Below are positions 25,235 through 35,631 of a DNA stretch of 46,846 bases, in pieces. This DNA is from Deltaproteobacteria bacterium (GTDB lineage: Bacteria; Desulfobacterota; Syntrophorhabdia; Syntrophorhabdales; Syntrophorhabdaceae), in contig JAKORG010000007.1 in the NCBI GenBank assembly GCA_029777945.1, forward strand, positions 1 to 46,846, read 5' to 3'. Every line of letters begins with the position of its first letter. Positions within the stretch are counted from its first letter, which is position 1. Below the pieces are notes generated by a model. It was not told the origin of the DNA. It did not search any database and worked only from the letters and a program-made list of their open reading frames with translations. A program made the position numbers and the translations under genes.

Positions 25235-28200
25235 TCGCTCTTTCCCCTTTAATTTCATATATTTTTAATCCATTCTCAAAGTTCTTTGTTAAGATGTTTA
25301 TCTTTTCCCTGTCTATCCTTATCTCTGGGATATTGGGTCTTTTTATATCACCGTTTAACTGAAGTTCAATTAAAACCTTTGTGTATCCCTTTATTGAAGT
25401 TAATATGTCTTTTAGCCTCTTCATCTCCTCCCTTTTAAATACCTTGCAATCTAACCTTAAAACCAAGATATTTTCCATCTTTTTTATTATTTCTTCAAGG
25501 AGCACGATCTTCTTTGTCCTTATCTTTGCCGATCCCTCCTCGACCTTTTCTATAGATCCGGTCAACACAATAGGTTTATCACCCTTTAAGACATCAATAG
25601 ATTTAGCGTATATATCGGGAAAGACTATGGCCTCAATAATACCTTTTTTGTCTTCCACATTTACATAGGCCATCTTGTCACCCTTTTTTGTGGTTATCTC
25701 TTTGAAGCTATTTACAACCCCTACTATATCTACATCTTCGTGGATGTCCATCTCCTTTATACTCTGGGTGTCAAACATAGTTATGGTTTTAATGAATTTT
25801 TCAAAGGGTTCTAAAGGATGCTGGGTAAAGTAAAATCCGAAAGATTCCTTTTCTCCTGCAAGGATCTCACTGTATGAGAGCTCTTCCATATCAGGCACTT
25901 GGAAAAAATATCCATTTACATGGACATCTTCGTCCATATCAAAAAGGGTTGCCTGCGCTATATTTCTTTCGTTTCTTTTTATGCTTTTATCGAGCCTTTC
26001 TTTTATCAGATAGAGAACCTGAGAGCGTTTTAACCCCATACTGTCGAAACAACCTGCCTTTGCAAGACTTTCGAGCACCTTTTTATTCACCTTTCTTGAA
26101 TCTACTGCCTCACAAAACTCCCCAAAAGACTTAAAGCCACCTATATCTTCTCTTACTGCAATAATATTATCAAGGGCCGCATCTCCCACATTTTTTATAC
26201 CTGCAAGCCCGAATCTAATCTTATTATCTTCTATTTTAAAGTATTTATCGCTTTTATTTATATCTGGAGGCAAAATCTCTATCCCTGCTTCCCTGCACTC
26301 TGTAATATATTTTATTAATTTATCGGTGTTATTTACTTCTGTTGTTAGCATGGCTGTGAGATAATATATATAATAATTCGCCTTTAGATAGGCTGTCTGG
26401 TATGCAATCAATCCGTAGGCAGTGCTGTGGGATTTATTGAATCCATATTCACCGAATTGCCTTATGACATTAAATATCTTCTCAGCCATATCTTTATTTA
26501 TGCCTTTTGACATGGCACCATTAACAAATTGTTCACTGTATTTTTCCAGTTCCTCTGGAATCTTCTTGGCCATAGCCTTTCTTAATGCATCGGCGTCTTT
26601 GATAGAAAATCCCGCAAGCACCTGGGCAATCTTCATTATCTGTTCCTGATATATTATGACTCCGTATGTCTCTTTCAAAATATCTTCAAGTAAAGGCAAT
26701 TCGTATTTAATAAGGGAAGGATTATTCTTTCTCTTGATAAATTCTTCTATCATGCCGCTCTTTAGAGGACCAGGTCTGTATAAGGCAATAAGTGGCATTA
26801 TATCTTCGAATTTAGAGGGTTTTAATTTCATCAGGAGGTCTTTCATACCCCTGCTTTCAAGCTGAAAAACACCGGATGTATCACCAGAGGAAAGTAACTC
26901 GTATGTCTTTTTGTCATCAAGGGGAATCTTATCCAATTCCACATGGATACCGTCTTTTTTCAGCATCTCAATAACATCGTTCATCAGGGTTAAGGTCTCA
27001 AGACTAAGAAAATCTATTTTTATGAGCCCTATTTTTTCTATGGTCTTCATAGGATACTGGGTGACTGTTTCACCCTTCTGACCCCTATATAAAGGAAGGT
27101 ATTCTGTCAATTCCTTATTGGATATAACAATACCTGCAGCATGTGTGGAGGCATGCCTTGCAAGGCCTTCAAGGATAGATGCATAGTCAAGTAATTCTTT
27201 AACATTTCTATCACTTTCGTATATTTGCTTTAGTTGGGGTTCGCCTTCTATTGCATTTTTTATGCTCTTACTCATAAGGGGTATGAGTTTTGCTATTCTA
27301 TCCACCTCAGCGAGGGGCATGCCCAGTGCCCTCCCCACATCCCTTACTGCAGCCCTTGACTGCATGGTTCCAAAGGTTATAATCTGCGCTACATTCTCCT
27401 TACCGTATTTTTCTGTTACGTATTGAATTACCTCATCCCTTCTTTTTTTACAGAAATCTACATCAATATCGGGCATGGTAACCCTTTCTGGATTTAAAAA
27501 CCTCTCAAATAAAAGATTATACTTTATCGGGTCTATCTCTGTTATGCCAAGGCAATAGGCTATAAGGCTACCTGCAGCAGAACCCCTTCCAGGACCCACT
27601 GGGATCTGTCTTTCCTTTGCATGATTAATAAAATCGGCAACAATGAGAAAATATCCTGCAAAATTTGTATTTTTTATTACGTTTAGTTCATATTCTAACC
27701 TCTTTTCGTATTCCTTCAATGTTTCATCTGTAAAATTCTTATAAGAGGCCTTTATGGTTTCTAATTTTCTTTGAAAACCTTCTTTACATTTTTTTTCTAA
27801 GTATTCGTTTATATTGAGATTATCAGATGTTCTAAAATCAGGAAAATGGTATACCCCTGTTGTTATATCCACATTGCACATCTCGGCAATCTTTAAAGTA
27901 TTTTTAAGTGCCTCTGGGTATTGAGAAAATGCATTAGCCATCTCGTCTATGGATTTAAAATAAAATTCATCGCTTTGAAAGCTCATCCTATCTTTATCAG
28001 AAAGCTTTTTTCCTGTCTGGATACACAGAAGCAACTCGTGGGCCCTTGCTTCTTCTTTCTTTAAATAATGACAGTCATTTGTGGCTACAATGGGTATCTT
28101 GTAATACCTTGATAGTTCTATAAGTTTTTCATTTACGATCCTTTGTTCTTCTAAGCCATTATCCTGAAGTTCAAAGAAAAGTCTATCTTCAAAAATAGAA

Positions 28201-28688
28201 AGGTAATCTTCAATACTTTCTTTTAATGCCTTCTCTGTGCCTTTGAGGATATTGTTAGGAATCTCACCCTTTATACAGGCTGTTAAGCAGATGAGGTCTT
28301 CGCTGTATCTTTTAAGGACCTCTTTGTCTATCCTGGGGACATAGTAAAAACCTTCGAGCTGGGCAATGCTTACGAGTTTTACGAGGTTTTTATAACCGTT
28401 ATTGTTCATTGCAAGAAGTATTATATGATAGGCATTGTCCTCTCCCTTTGCCTTTTTGTCAAATCTCGATTTAGGGGCTATATATGCCTCGCAACCGATA
28501 ATAGGTTTTATCCCTGCATCTTTAGCGCTGAAATAAAAATCTATTACACCGAACATGTTTCCATGGTCTGTAATACTGCATGCACCCATTCCGTATTTTT
28601 TTGCAAGTTCGAATAAGGGCTCGAACCTTATGGCACCGTCGAGTAAACTGAACTGTGTATGTAGGTGAAGATGGACGAACTCTTTCAT
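25218..28688 (-). CDS. dnaE: DNA polymerase III subunit alpha
   Basis: The replicative polymerase (1156 aa). Order: PHP domain (FVHLHLHTQFSLLDGAIRFE), polymerase palm with catalytic Asp in MPDIDVDFCKKRRDEVIQY, fingers with VGPGRGSAAGSLIAYCLGI and FNKSHSTAYGLIAYQTAYLK, helix-hairpin-helix region IRFGLAGIKNVGDAAL, and an OB-fold near 960-1050 (DIVGVVNSFKEITTKKGDKM). ATG 28688 begins exactly at the conserved MKEFVHLH. The longer frame to 28754 would overlap guaA and add unlike residues. Same-strand operon between guaA (16-base gap) and accA. Confidence 0.96.
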   Translation of the reverse strand: MKEFVHLHLHTQFSLLDGAIRFEPLFELAKKYGMGACSITDHGNMFGVIDFYFSAKDAGIKPIIGCEAYIAPKSRFDKKAKGEDNAYHIILLAMNNNGYKNLVKLVSIAQLEGFYYVPRIDKEVLKRYSEDLICLTACIKGEIPNNILKGTEKALKESIEDYLSIFEDRLFFELQDNGLEEQRIVNEKLIELSRYYKIPIVATNDCHYLKKEEARAHELLLCIQTGKKLSDKDRMSFQSDEFYFKSIDEMANAFSQYPEALKNTLKIAEMCNVDITTGVYHFPDFRTSDNLNINEYLEKKCKEGFQRKLETIKASYKNFTDETLKEYEKRLEYELNVIKNTNFAGYFLIVADFINHAKERQIPVGPGRGSAAGSLIAYCLGITEIDPIKYNLLFERFLNPERVTMPDIDVDFCKKRRDEVIQYVTEKYGKENVAQIITFGTMQSRAAVRDVGRALGMPLAEVDRIAKLIPLMSKSIKNAIEGEPQLKQIYESDRNVKELLDYASILEGLARHASTHAAGIVISNKELTEYLPLYRGQKGETVTQYPMKTIEKIGLIKIDFLSLETLTLMNDVIEMLKKDGIHVELDKIPLDDKKTYELLSSGDTSGVFQLESRGMKDLLMKLKPSKFEDIMPLIALYRPGPLKSGMIEEFIKRKNNPSLIKYELPLLEDILKETYGVIIYQEQIMKIAQVLAGFSIKDADALRKAMAKKIPEELEKYSEQFVNGAMSKGINKDMAEKIFNVIRQFGEYGFNKSHSTAYGLIAYQTAYLKANYYIYYLTAMLTTEVNNTDKLIKYITECREAGIEILPPDINKSDKYFKIEDNKIRFGLAGIKNVGDAALDNIIAVREDIGGFKSFGEFCEAVDSRKVNKKVLESLAKAGCFDSMGLKRSQVLYLIKERLDKSIKRNERNIAQATLFDMDEDVHVNGYFFQVPDMEELSYSEILAGEKESFGFYFTQHPLEPFEKFIKTITMFDTQSIKEMDIHEDVDIVGVVNSFKEITTKKGDKMAYVNVEDKKGIIEAIVFPDIYAKSIDVLKGDKPIVLTGSIEKVEEGSAKIRTKKIVLLEEIIKKMENILVLRLDCKVFKREEMKRLKDILTSIKGYTKVLIELQLNGDIKRPNIPEIRIDREKINILTKNFENGLKIYEIKGERANEILS

Positions 28689-28704
28689 CTTTTTTCCACT
28701 TACC

Positions 28705-30249
28705 TTATTCCCATTCGATTGTGCTTGGGGGCTTTGATGAGATGTCGTATACAACCCGATTTATACCAGGCACTTCATTTATTATCCTCCTCGATAATCT
28801 ATCCAGCACATCGTAGGGTAATTTTAACCAGTCTGCAGTCATACCGTCTTCGCTTTCTACTACCCTCAAGGCAATTACATTTGCATATGTCCGTTCATCA
28901 CCCATTACCCCAACTGTTTTTACAGGTATGAGTATTGCAAAGGATTGCCAGATGTTTTTAAACCTTTTGCTCTTTTCGATTTCTTCCCTGACGATGCTAT
29001 CTGCCTCACGGAGGAGTTCAAGCCTCTCCTTTGTGACCTCGCCAATAATCCTTATGGCAAGTCCAGGACCTGGGAAAGGCTGTCTTTCTATAATATAATC
29101 CGGTAAACCCAATTCCCTGCCTACTATCCTTACCTCATCTTTAAAAAGTTCCCTCAAAGGTTCAATGAGCATTAACCTCATCCTCTTTGGGAGCCCACCC
29201 ACATTATGGTGGCTCTTTATAGTTGCAGAAGGTCCTTTAAAGGATACGCTTTCTATCACATCAGGGTAAAGGGTGCCCTGGGCAAGAAATTTCACATTAC
29301 CTATCTTCTTTGCCTCTTCTTCGAATACCTTTATAAAGAGCCTGCCTATTATTTTTCTCTTTCTTTCAGGGTCCTTTACACCTTTTAATGCCTTTAAAAA
29401 TGTCTCTTCTGCATTTATGTAATGGAGCTTTATATGCAAATTTTCAAAGGCTCCTATAACCTCTTCCACCTCGTTTTTCCTTAAAACCCCATTATTTACA
29501 AAGATACAATGAAGGCGATCACCAATTGCCCTGTGCACTAAAGCAGATACGACAGATGAATCGACACCACCACTTAAGGCACAGATAACCTTACCATCCC
29601 CTGTCTGTCTTTTTATGCTTTCCACAGCAGCATCCACAAAAGACCTTGGAGAATATAGTCCCTTACATTTGCATATATTATATAAAAAATTTTTAAGGAT
29701 GTGTTTTCCTTTAGGGGTATGATGCACCTCTGGATGGAACTGGACACCGTAGATATCTCTTTTTTTATCCTTTATAACAGCAAAGGGTGAGTTCTCAGTA
29801 TGGGCAAGGGCTTTGAAATCTTGAGGCAGGCTGAATATCCTGTCTTGATGACTCATCCATACTACATCCCCGTTCTTTAAACCCTTAAGCAAACTGTCGT
29901 ATTCATCTAAAAAGATATGGGATTTGCCGTATTCCCTTTTCGTAGACGTATCTATTTCACCTTTAAAAAGTTTGGTTATAAGCTGCAGACCATAACATAT
30001 ACCGAGAATTGGTATATTTAGTTCAAATATCTCCTTTCCAATAACAGGGGCATCTTCTTTTGTTAAGCTTTTAGGTCCTCCTGAAAAGACAATACCCTTT
30101 GGTTTTAACCCCTTAATCTTATCAATAGAAACATTATAGGGATATATCTCGCAGTATACCTTCAGTTCCCTTATTTTTCTTGCAATCAACTGGGTATACT
30201 GGGAACCAAAATCGAGTATTAAAACTATTTCTTTATGATAGTCCTGCAT
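28705..30249 (-). CDS. guaA: GMP synthase (glutamine-hydrolysing)
   Basis: Converts XMP to GMP with glutamine and ATP. The amidotransferase half has [18 protein letters not shown], nucleophile Cys in [11 protein letters not shown] and [14 protein letters not shown]. The ATP pyrophosphatase half has [17 protein letters not shown] and the C-terminal dimerisation domain ending TIEWE. I use ATG 30249, one base after guaB's stop; a TTG at 30258 would overlap. About 514 residues, the usual length. It works directly after GuaB, the gene upstream. Confidence 0.97.
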   Translation of the reverse strand: MQDYHKEIVLILDFGSQYTQLIARKIRELKVYCEIYPYNVSIDKIKGLKPKGIVFSGGPKSLTKEDAPVIGKEIFELNIPILGICYGLQLITKLFKGEIDTSTKREYGKSHIFLDEYDSLLKGLKNGDVVWMSHQDRIFSLPQDFKALAHTENSPFAVIKDKKRDIYGVQFHPEVHHTPKGKHILKNFLYNICKCKGLYSPRSFVDAAVESIKRQTGDGKVICALSGGVDSSVVSALVHRAIGDRLHCIFVNNGVLRKNEVEEVIGAFENLHIKLHYINAEETFLKALKGVKDPERKRKIIGRLFIKVFEEEAKKIGNVKFLAQGTLYPDVIESVSFKGPSATIKSHHNVGGLPKRMRLMLIEPLRELFKDEVRIVGRELGLPDYIIERQPFPGPGLAIRIIGEVTKERLELLREADSIVREEIEKSKRFKNIWQSFAILIPVKTVGVMGDERTYANVIALRVVESEDGMTADWLKLPYDVLDRLSRRIINEVPGINRVVYDISSKPPSTIEWE

Positions 30250-30250
30250 G

Positions 30251-31735
<1,485 letters not shown>

Positions 31736-32410
31736 TTATTTCTTATAGCCAACAGGTATAAGAAGTAAGGGTTCATGGGTTTCTTTGACGCCGAGCACAG
31801 ATTTTACATCGCTGTCATTGAATGCGCCGACTATACCGCAGGCAAGTCCTCTATTAAAAGCTGCAAGAGATATATTTTGAGAAACATTACCTACTTCCAT
31901 ATGGGCATATCTAATACCCCTTTCCCTGTATTTAAAGGTAATTCTACTATATTCACATGTAATGATTATCATGCAAGGTGCATAAGCCATCCACATCTGG
32001 GATAATGCTGCCTTTGCAATGTTTACCCTTATATCCTGATTTTTGATAAGGATTAATTCATGTCTATAAGGCTCATATGCATACAGACCCTTTTGTGTCT
32101 TTTCTCCCTTTTTAACCTCTAAATCACCGCAGGCTACATAAATATTTAATGGATATAGGGCACCTGCAGATGGAACAGTCCTGCCACCGTCTTTTTTGAA
32201 ACCATATGCTGCCCATAGAACATAAGAGAGGTCTTCTATACTGATGGCCTTGTCCTTAAAATCCCTTACCGTATACCTTTTGTTGATAAGGTCTTTGAAA
32301 TATATAGTTTTATCATCTAAAGGTTCATACAATTTTATATTTTCCATAGCTTGACCGTTGTTATTAAAAAAACAGAAGAAAAAAAATATGGCGCACAAAA
32401 GACTTGCCAT
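31736..32410 (-). CDS. Exported SagB/ThcOx-type nitroreductase-fold protein
   Basis: A 224-aa FMN-dependent oxidoreductase-fold protein. RYTVRDFKDKAISIEDLSYV and LWAAYGFKKDGGRTVPSAGA-LYPLNIYV are the hallmark of the SagB/ThcOx family; later YAHMEVGNVSQNISLAA and GIVGAFNDSDVKSVLG. A hydrophobic start (SLLCAIFFFFCFF) looks like a signal peptide, so it may work in the periplasm. Azole-forming SagB proteins have SagC/D partners; none are near, so the role is likely different. No ribosome site is evident and the predicted transcript start is only about seven bases before the ATG. It heads the guaB operon. Confidence 0.85.
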   Translation of the reverse strand: MASLLCAIFFFFCFFNNNGQAMENIKLYEPLDDKTIYFKDLINKRYTVRDFKDKAISIEDLSYVLWAAYGFKKDGGRTVPSAGALYPLNIYVACGDLEVKKGEKTQKGLYAYEPYRHELILIKNQDIRVNIAKAALSQMWMAYAPCMIIITCEYSRITFKYRERGIRYAHMEVGNVSQNISLAAFNRGLACGIVGAFNDSDVKSVLGVKETHEPLLLIPVGYKK

Positions 32411-32431
32411 TTTTTATGAGATTAGTATAAT
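32404..32431 (+). promoter_or_regulatory. Putative promoter of oppD-oppF
   Basis: TTGCCA (32404-32409), 16-base spacer, TATAAT (32426-32431), ahead of GTG 32465. The -35 lies in the first codons of the divergent SagB gene. Confidence 0.45.
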
Positions 32432-32452
32432 GCATAGGATTGAAATAATCAA
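32424..32452 (-). promoter_or_regulatory. Putative promoter of the SagB-guaB operon
   Basis: On minus, TTGATT (32452-32447), 17-base spacer, TATACT (32429-32424). Its -10 overlaps the -10 of the divergent oppD promoter. Confidence 0.5.
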
Positions 32453-32464
32453 AGAGTTTTTACA

Positions 32465-33427
32465 GTGGAAGGATATATTATAGAAATTTCAAATCTTTAC
32501 ACGAGTTTTTTTATCGACACCCAGGTGATCCCTGTAATAAACGATTTAAATCTTCGTATTAAAAAGGGAAAGGTTTTAGGTTTAATAGGAGAGAGTGGTT
32601 CAGGTAAGACCATGACAGCCCTATCTATATTAAGACTTGTCCCTTCTCCAGGCAAAATAATAAGTGGAAGGGTCTGTTTTGAAGGAAAAGACCTTTTGTC
32701 TTTAACAAATAGAGAAATGGAAAGTATCAGGGGAAACAGGATAGGTATGATCTTTCAGGAGCCCATGACAGCATTAAACCCTGTGATTCGCGTAGGTGAG
32801 CAGATAAGCGAAACACTAATAACCCATAAAGGTCTATCCAAAAAAGAGGTAAGGGAAATCTCTTTAGAGCTTTTAAAAAAGGTAGGCTTCGAAGACCCAG
32901 GAAAAAGATACATCCAATATCCCCATCAGTTAAGCGGTGGCCAAAGGCAAAGGGTGCTCATTGCCATAGCCATATCCTGTAATCCTTCTCTACTTATTGC
33001 CGATGAACCTACAACAGCCCTTGATGTGGCAACAGAGGCACAAATCCTATCCCTCTTAAAGGAACTCATAGAAACACAAAATATGTCCATGCTTTTTATA
33101 ACCCACAACCTCAACATCATGAAGAGATTCGGTGACCACATAGGTATAATGTATGCAGGTAGACTCCTTGAAATGGCACCAGTTGTAGATTTTTTTAACG
33201 AACCACTCCATCCATACAGCAAGGGCCTTATTGATTCTATCTTCACATTAAGACCTAATGAAAAAAGGCTTAAGGTTATTCCAGGATTTGTTCCAAGGCT
33301 ATCCGAATTGCCAGAAGGGTGTAAGTTTCATCCTCGCTGCAACTATGCTATGGATATATGTAAAAAAGATGAACCTCCTATGCAAGATTTAGGTAATGAA
33401 AGATGGATACGCTGTTATCTGTTTTAG
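32465..33427 (+). CDS. Peptide ABC transporter ATP-binding protein, OppD/DppD type
   Basis: A 320-aa ATPase of the oligopeptide/dipeptide/nickel uptake family. Walker A GESGSGKTMTAL, GMIFQEPMTALNPVIRVGEQ (family Q-loop), signature LSGGQRQRVLIAIAI, Walker B LLIADEPTTALDV, and the C-terminal iron-sulfur-like cysteine region CKFHPRCNYAMDIC with C-x5-C-x5-C found in OppD/DppD. Start is GTG 32465; no ATG is close. It overlaps the OppF-type partner by 25 bases. No binding protein or permease genes are in the window. Confidence 0.93.
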   Translation: MEGYIIEISNLYTSFFIDTQVIPVINDLNLRIKKGKVLGLIGESGSGKTMTALSILRLVPSPGKIISGRVCFEGKDLLSLTNREMESIRGNRIGMIFQEPMTALNPVIRVGEQISETLITHKGLSKKEVREISLELLKKVGFEDPGKRYIQYPHQLSGGQRQRVLIAIAISCNPSLLIADEPTTALDVATEAQILSLLKELIETQNMSMLFITHNLNIMKRFGDHIGIMYAGRLLEMAPVVDFFNEPLHPYSKGLIDSIFTLRPNEKRLKVIPGFVPRLSELPEGCKFHPRCNYAMDICKKDEPPMQDLGNERWIRCYLF

Positions 33428-34347
33428 AATTAAAAAAAACCTATGAGGTGAAAAAATCTATTTTTTCCTCAAAAAAAGATATTATAAGGGCCGTTGACTC
33501 TATATCCCTTGAACTTCAAAGGGGGTCTACGCTGGGTATTGTAGGAGAAAGTGGTTCTGGAAAAAGCACACTGGCAAGATGCATTCTTTTTCTTGAAAGA
33601 CCTGATGGTGGAAAGGTCTTTTTTGAAAATAAAGACTTAATGACACTGAAAAAAAATGAAATGAGAACACTGAGAAAAGATATGCAGATAATTTTTCAGG
33701 ATCCCTATTCATCACTGAATCCGAGAAAAAGGGTATTAGAAACTATTGGTGAACCCCTTCTGTTTCACGGTTATTCAAAAAAGGATGACCTTATTTCAAA
33801 GGTGAAGGATATATTAAAAGATATTGGCCTCAATGAAGACTTCTTGAATAAATATCCCCATGAAATGAGTGGTGGTCAGAGACAGCGTGTTGCCATAGGA
33901 AGGGCAATTGCCACAAATCCAAAATTGATTGTAGCAGATGAGCCCGTATCGTCACTGGATGTGTCCATTCAGGCACAGATTGTGAATCTCTTTCTCGATA
34001 TAAAAGAAAAAAGAAAAATATCCATAATTTTTGTCTCCCATGATCTTAATATCGTAAGATTTATTTCCGATGAGATAATCGTTATCTATAAAGGAAAGGT
34101 CGTCGAATCTGGGAAAACAGAAGAGGTATTCTATAATCCACTACATCCTTACACAAAGATGCTCATCGAATCTGTAAAGGCTGATTTTATAAAAAAAGAG
34201 CCAATCCTAAATGATAATCAGCACGAAGGCTGTGCTTATTATCCCAGATGCAATATAAAAAGAGAAATATGCAAAAAAGGATCCCCTTCCCTTACAGGGG
34301 ACAAAATACATAAAGTCGCCTGCTTTGTCTTTAACCAACCATTTTAA
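33403..34347 (+). CDS. Peptide ABC transporter ATP-binding protein, OppF/DppF type
   Basis: A 314-aa ATPase that pairs with the OppD-type protein. Walker A GESGSGKSTLARC, QIIFQDPYSSLNPRKRVLET, signature MSGGQRQRVAIGRAI, Walker B LIVADEPVSSLDVS, H-loop VSHDLNI, and the C-terminal CAYYPRCNIKREIC cysteines. Starts inside the upstream gene's end. Its stop shares the bases TTAA with the stop of the convergent MFS gene. Substrate cannot be told without a binding protein. Confidence 0.93.
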   Translation: MDTLLSVLELKKTYEVKKSIFSSKKDIIRAVDSISLELQRGSTLGIVGESGSGKSTLARCILFLERPDGGKVFFENKDLMTLKKNEMRTLRKDMQIIFQDPYSSLNPRKRVLETIGEPLLFHGYSKKDDLISKVKDILKDIGLNEDFLNKYPHEMSGGQRQRVAIGRAIATNPKLIVADEPVSSLDVSIQAQIVNLFLDIKEKRKISIIFVSHDLNIVRFISDEIIVIYKGKVVESGKTEEVFYNPLHPYTKMLIESVKADFIKKEPILNDNQHEGCAYYPRCNIKREICKKGSPSLTGDKIHKVACFVFNQPF

Positions 34348-35558
34348 GCGGTTCTCTTTTTTAATACAAGGGCACCTACTGCATCTAATAAAGATACAGC
34401 TGCAGAAAGCAAAAAGGCGTATGTAAATGTCCCTGTTGTATCTTTTAGCCATCCACCAATTACAGGACCTAAAGCCTGCCCAATACCGAAAAAGAGGGTA
34501 ATAAATCCAAGCCCTGCCGGTGCGAGTCTGCCTCCCACTGCATCTCCTGATGCTGCTGCCATTATAGTAGGGATTGAAAATGCGGCAATACCAAAGGTTA
34601 TGGCAGACAAATAAAAACCTATAGGTTCTTTCCAGAATGCAAATATTGCGTAAGATATGGCAAGGTTTAAATATGCCAGCATGGAACCGTATTTTCTGCC
34701 CAGCTTATCAGATATCCAGCCGTATACAACCCCACAAAAGATGCTAAAGACCCCCAGTATGGAAAATATCCCCCCTGCCTCTATAGGCTTTATGCCTATT
34801 TCTTTTGTAAGATATGCTACAAAAAAGGTAAGATAGATTATATAAGAAAAACCATACATGAAATATACGCACCCGAGTTTCCATATTTCAGGTTCCACAA
34901 CCACATCTTTAAACGCAGAAAACAGTGTAACCTTTGCACCTGTCTTTTGTGGCTCTTCGCCACCATACATGGTAGTGCCTTTTTCCTTTGGATTGTCCCT
35001 CAAAAATCCATAACACACAAAGGCGCATACAAAAACAATAATACCCATTAAGAACCATGCATATCTCCAGCCCTCTTTATCAAAGGCAGAGATAACGGGA
35101 GGTAATATTATACCAGATAGAAACAAACCGAAACCAATTCCAGCAGATACAATACCTGTTGCAAGACCTCTCTTTTTCATGACAAACCACGCTGCAGGAA
35201 GCGCCATTATAGGAATATAACTCCCACCATTTCCAAGCCCTGAGATTAGCCTCATAAAGAAGGCAAATATGAAGGATTGAGAAAAACCTGTGAGAAACAA
35301 ACTGATTCCTAATACAAGAAGCGATACAAAAACGACTCTTCTGACACCGAATCGGGCTGCCAGAAATCCACCTATGATGGCAAGGGAAAGATAACCTATA
35401 AAATTACCCGTGGCAATAGAACCAAGCTGGGTATAGGTGAGAGAAAGTCCATCCTTCATGGAAGGAAGTATTACAGAATATGACATCCTTCCAAAACCGT
35501 GGGCAAGAACGGTTACCAGTGTCCCTGTAAAGGCTATAACCCAAGCATAGTGAATCAT
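34344..35558 (-). CDS. MFS transporter, YbfB/YjiJ-like
   Basis: A 404-aa protein with 12 predicted membrane helices. Helix 1 is HYAWVIAFTGTLVTVLAHGF; the loop 2-3 motif is GFLAARFGVRRVVF and the repeat in the second half GWISDKLGRKYGSML. RLISGLGNGGSYIPIMALPA and WFVMKKRGLATGIVSAGIGF resemble YbfB/YjiJ-type carriers. Substrate unknown. ATG 35558 is preferred because GTGGGGG lies seven bases before it and the promoter at 35612-35584 would start transcription around 35577. A longer frame to 35612 would begin before that. Confidence 0.85.
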   Translation of the reverse strand: MIHYAWVIAFTGTLVTVLAHGFGRMSYSVILPSMKDGLSLTYTQLGSIATGNFIGYLSLAIIGGFLAARFGVRRVVFVSLLVLGISLFLTGFSQSFIFAFFMRLISGLGNGGSYIPIMALPAAWFVMKKRGLATGIVSAGIGFGLFLSGIILPPVISAFDKEGWRYAWFLMGIIVFVCAFVCYGFLRDNPKEKGTTMYGGEEPQKTGAKVTLFSAFKDVVVEPEIWKLGCVYFMYGFSYIIYLTFFVAYLTKEIGIKPIEAGGIFSILGVFSIFCGVVYGWISDKLGRKYGSMLAYLNLAISYAIFAFWKEPIGFYLSAITFGIAAFSIPTIMAAASGDAVGGRLAPAGLGFITLFFGIGQALGPVIGGWLKDTTGTFTYAFLLSAAVSLLDAVGALVLKKRTA

Positions 35559-35631
35559 AAAAAAACCCCCACTGTTTTTTTTAACCATAACATTGTGAAA
35601 AATACTTGTCAACAGATGGGGGGTGTTTTTT
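35559..35631 (-). terminator. Long-looped hairpin with U tract after clpB
   Basis: On minus the arm at 35631-35611 (with CCCCCCATCTGTT) pairs with the arm at 35576-35559 (AACAGTGGGGG then seven T). The stem has 5 bp, one bulge and 6 bp, plus flanking A-U pairs. The T run makes it look like an intrinsic terminator for clpB. The second arm also carries the MFS ribosome site, and the loop holds a promoter. Confidence 0.6.
35584..35612 (-). promoter_or_regulatory. Strong sigma70-type promoter of the MFS gene
   Basis: On minus, TTGACA (35612-35607), 17-base spacer, TATGGT (35589-35584). Predicted start near 35577 leaves a leader of about 19 bases with GTGGGGG before ATG 35558. Confidence 0.6.
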
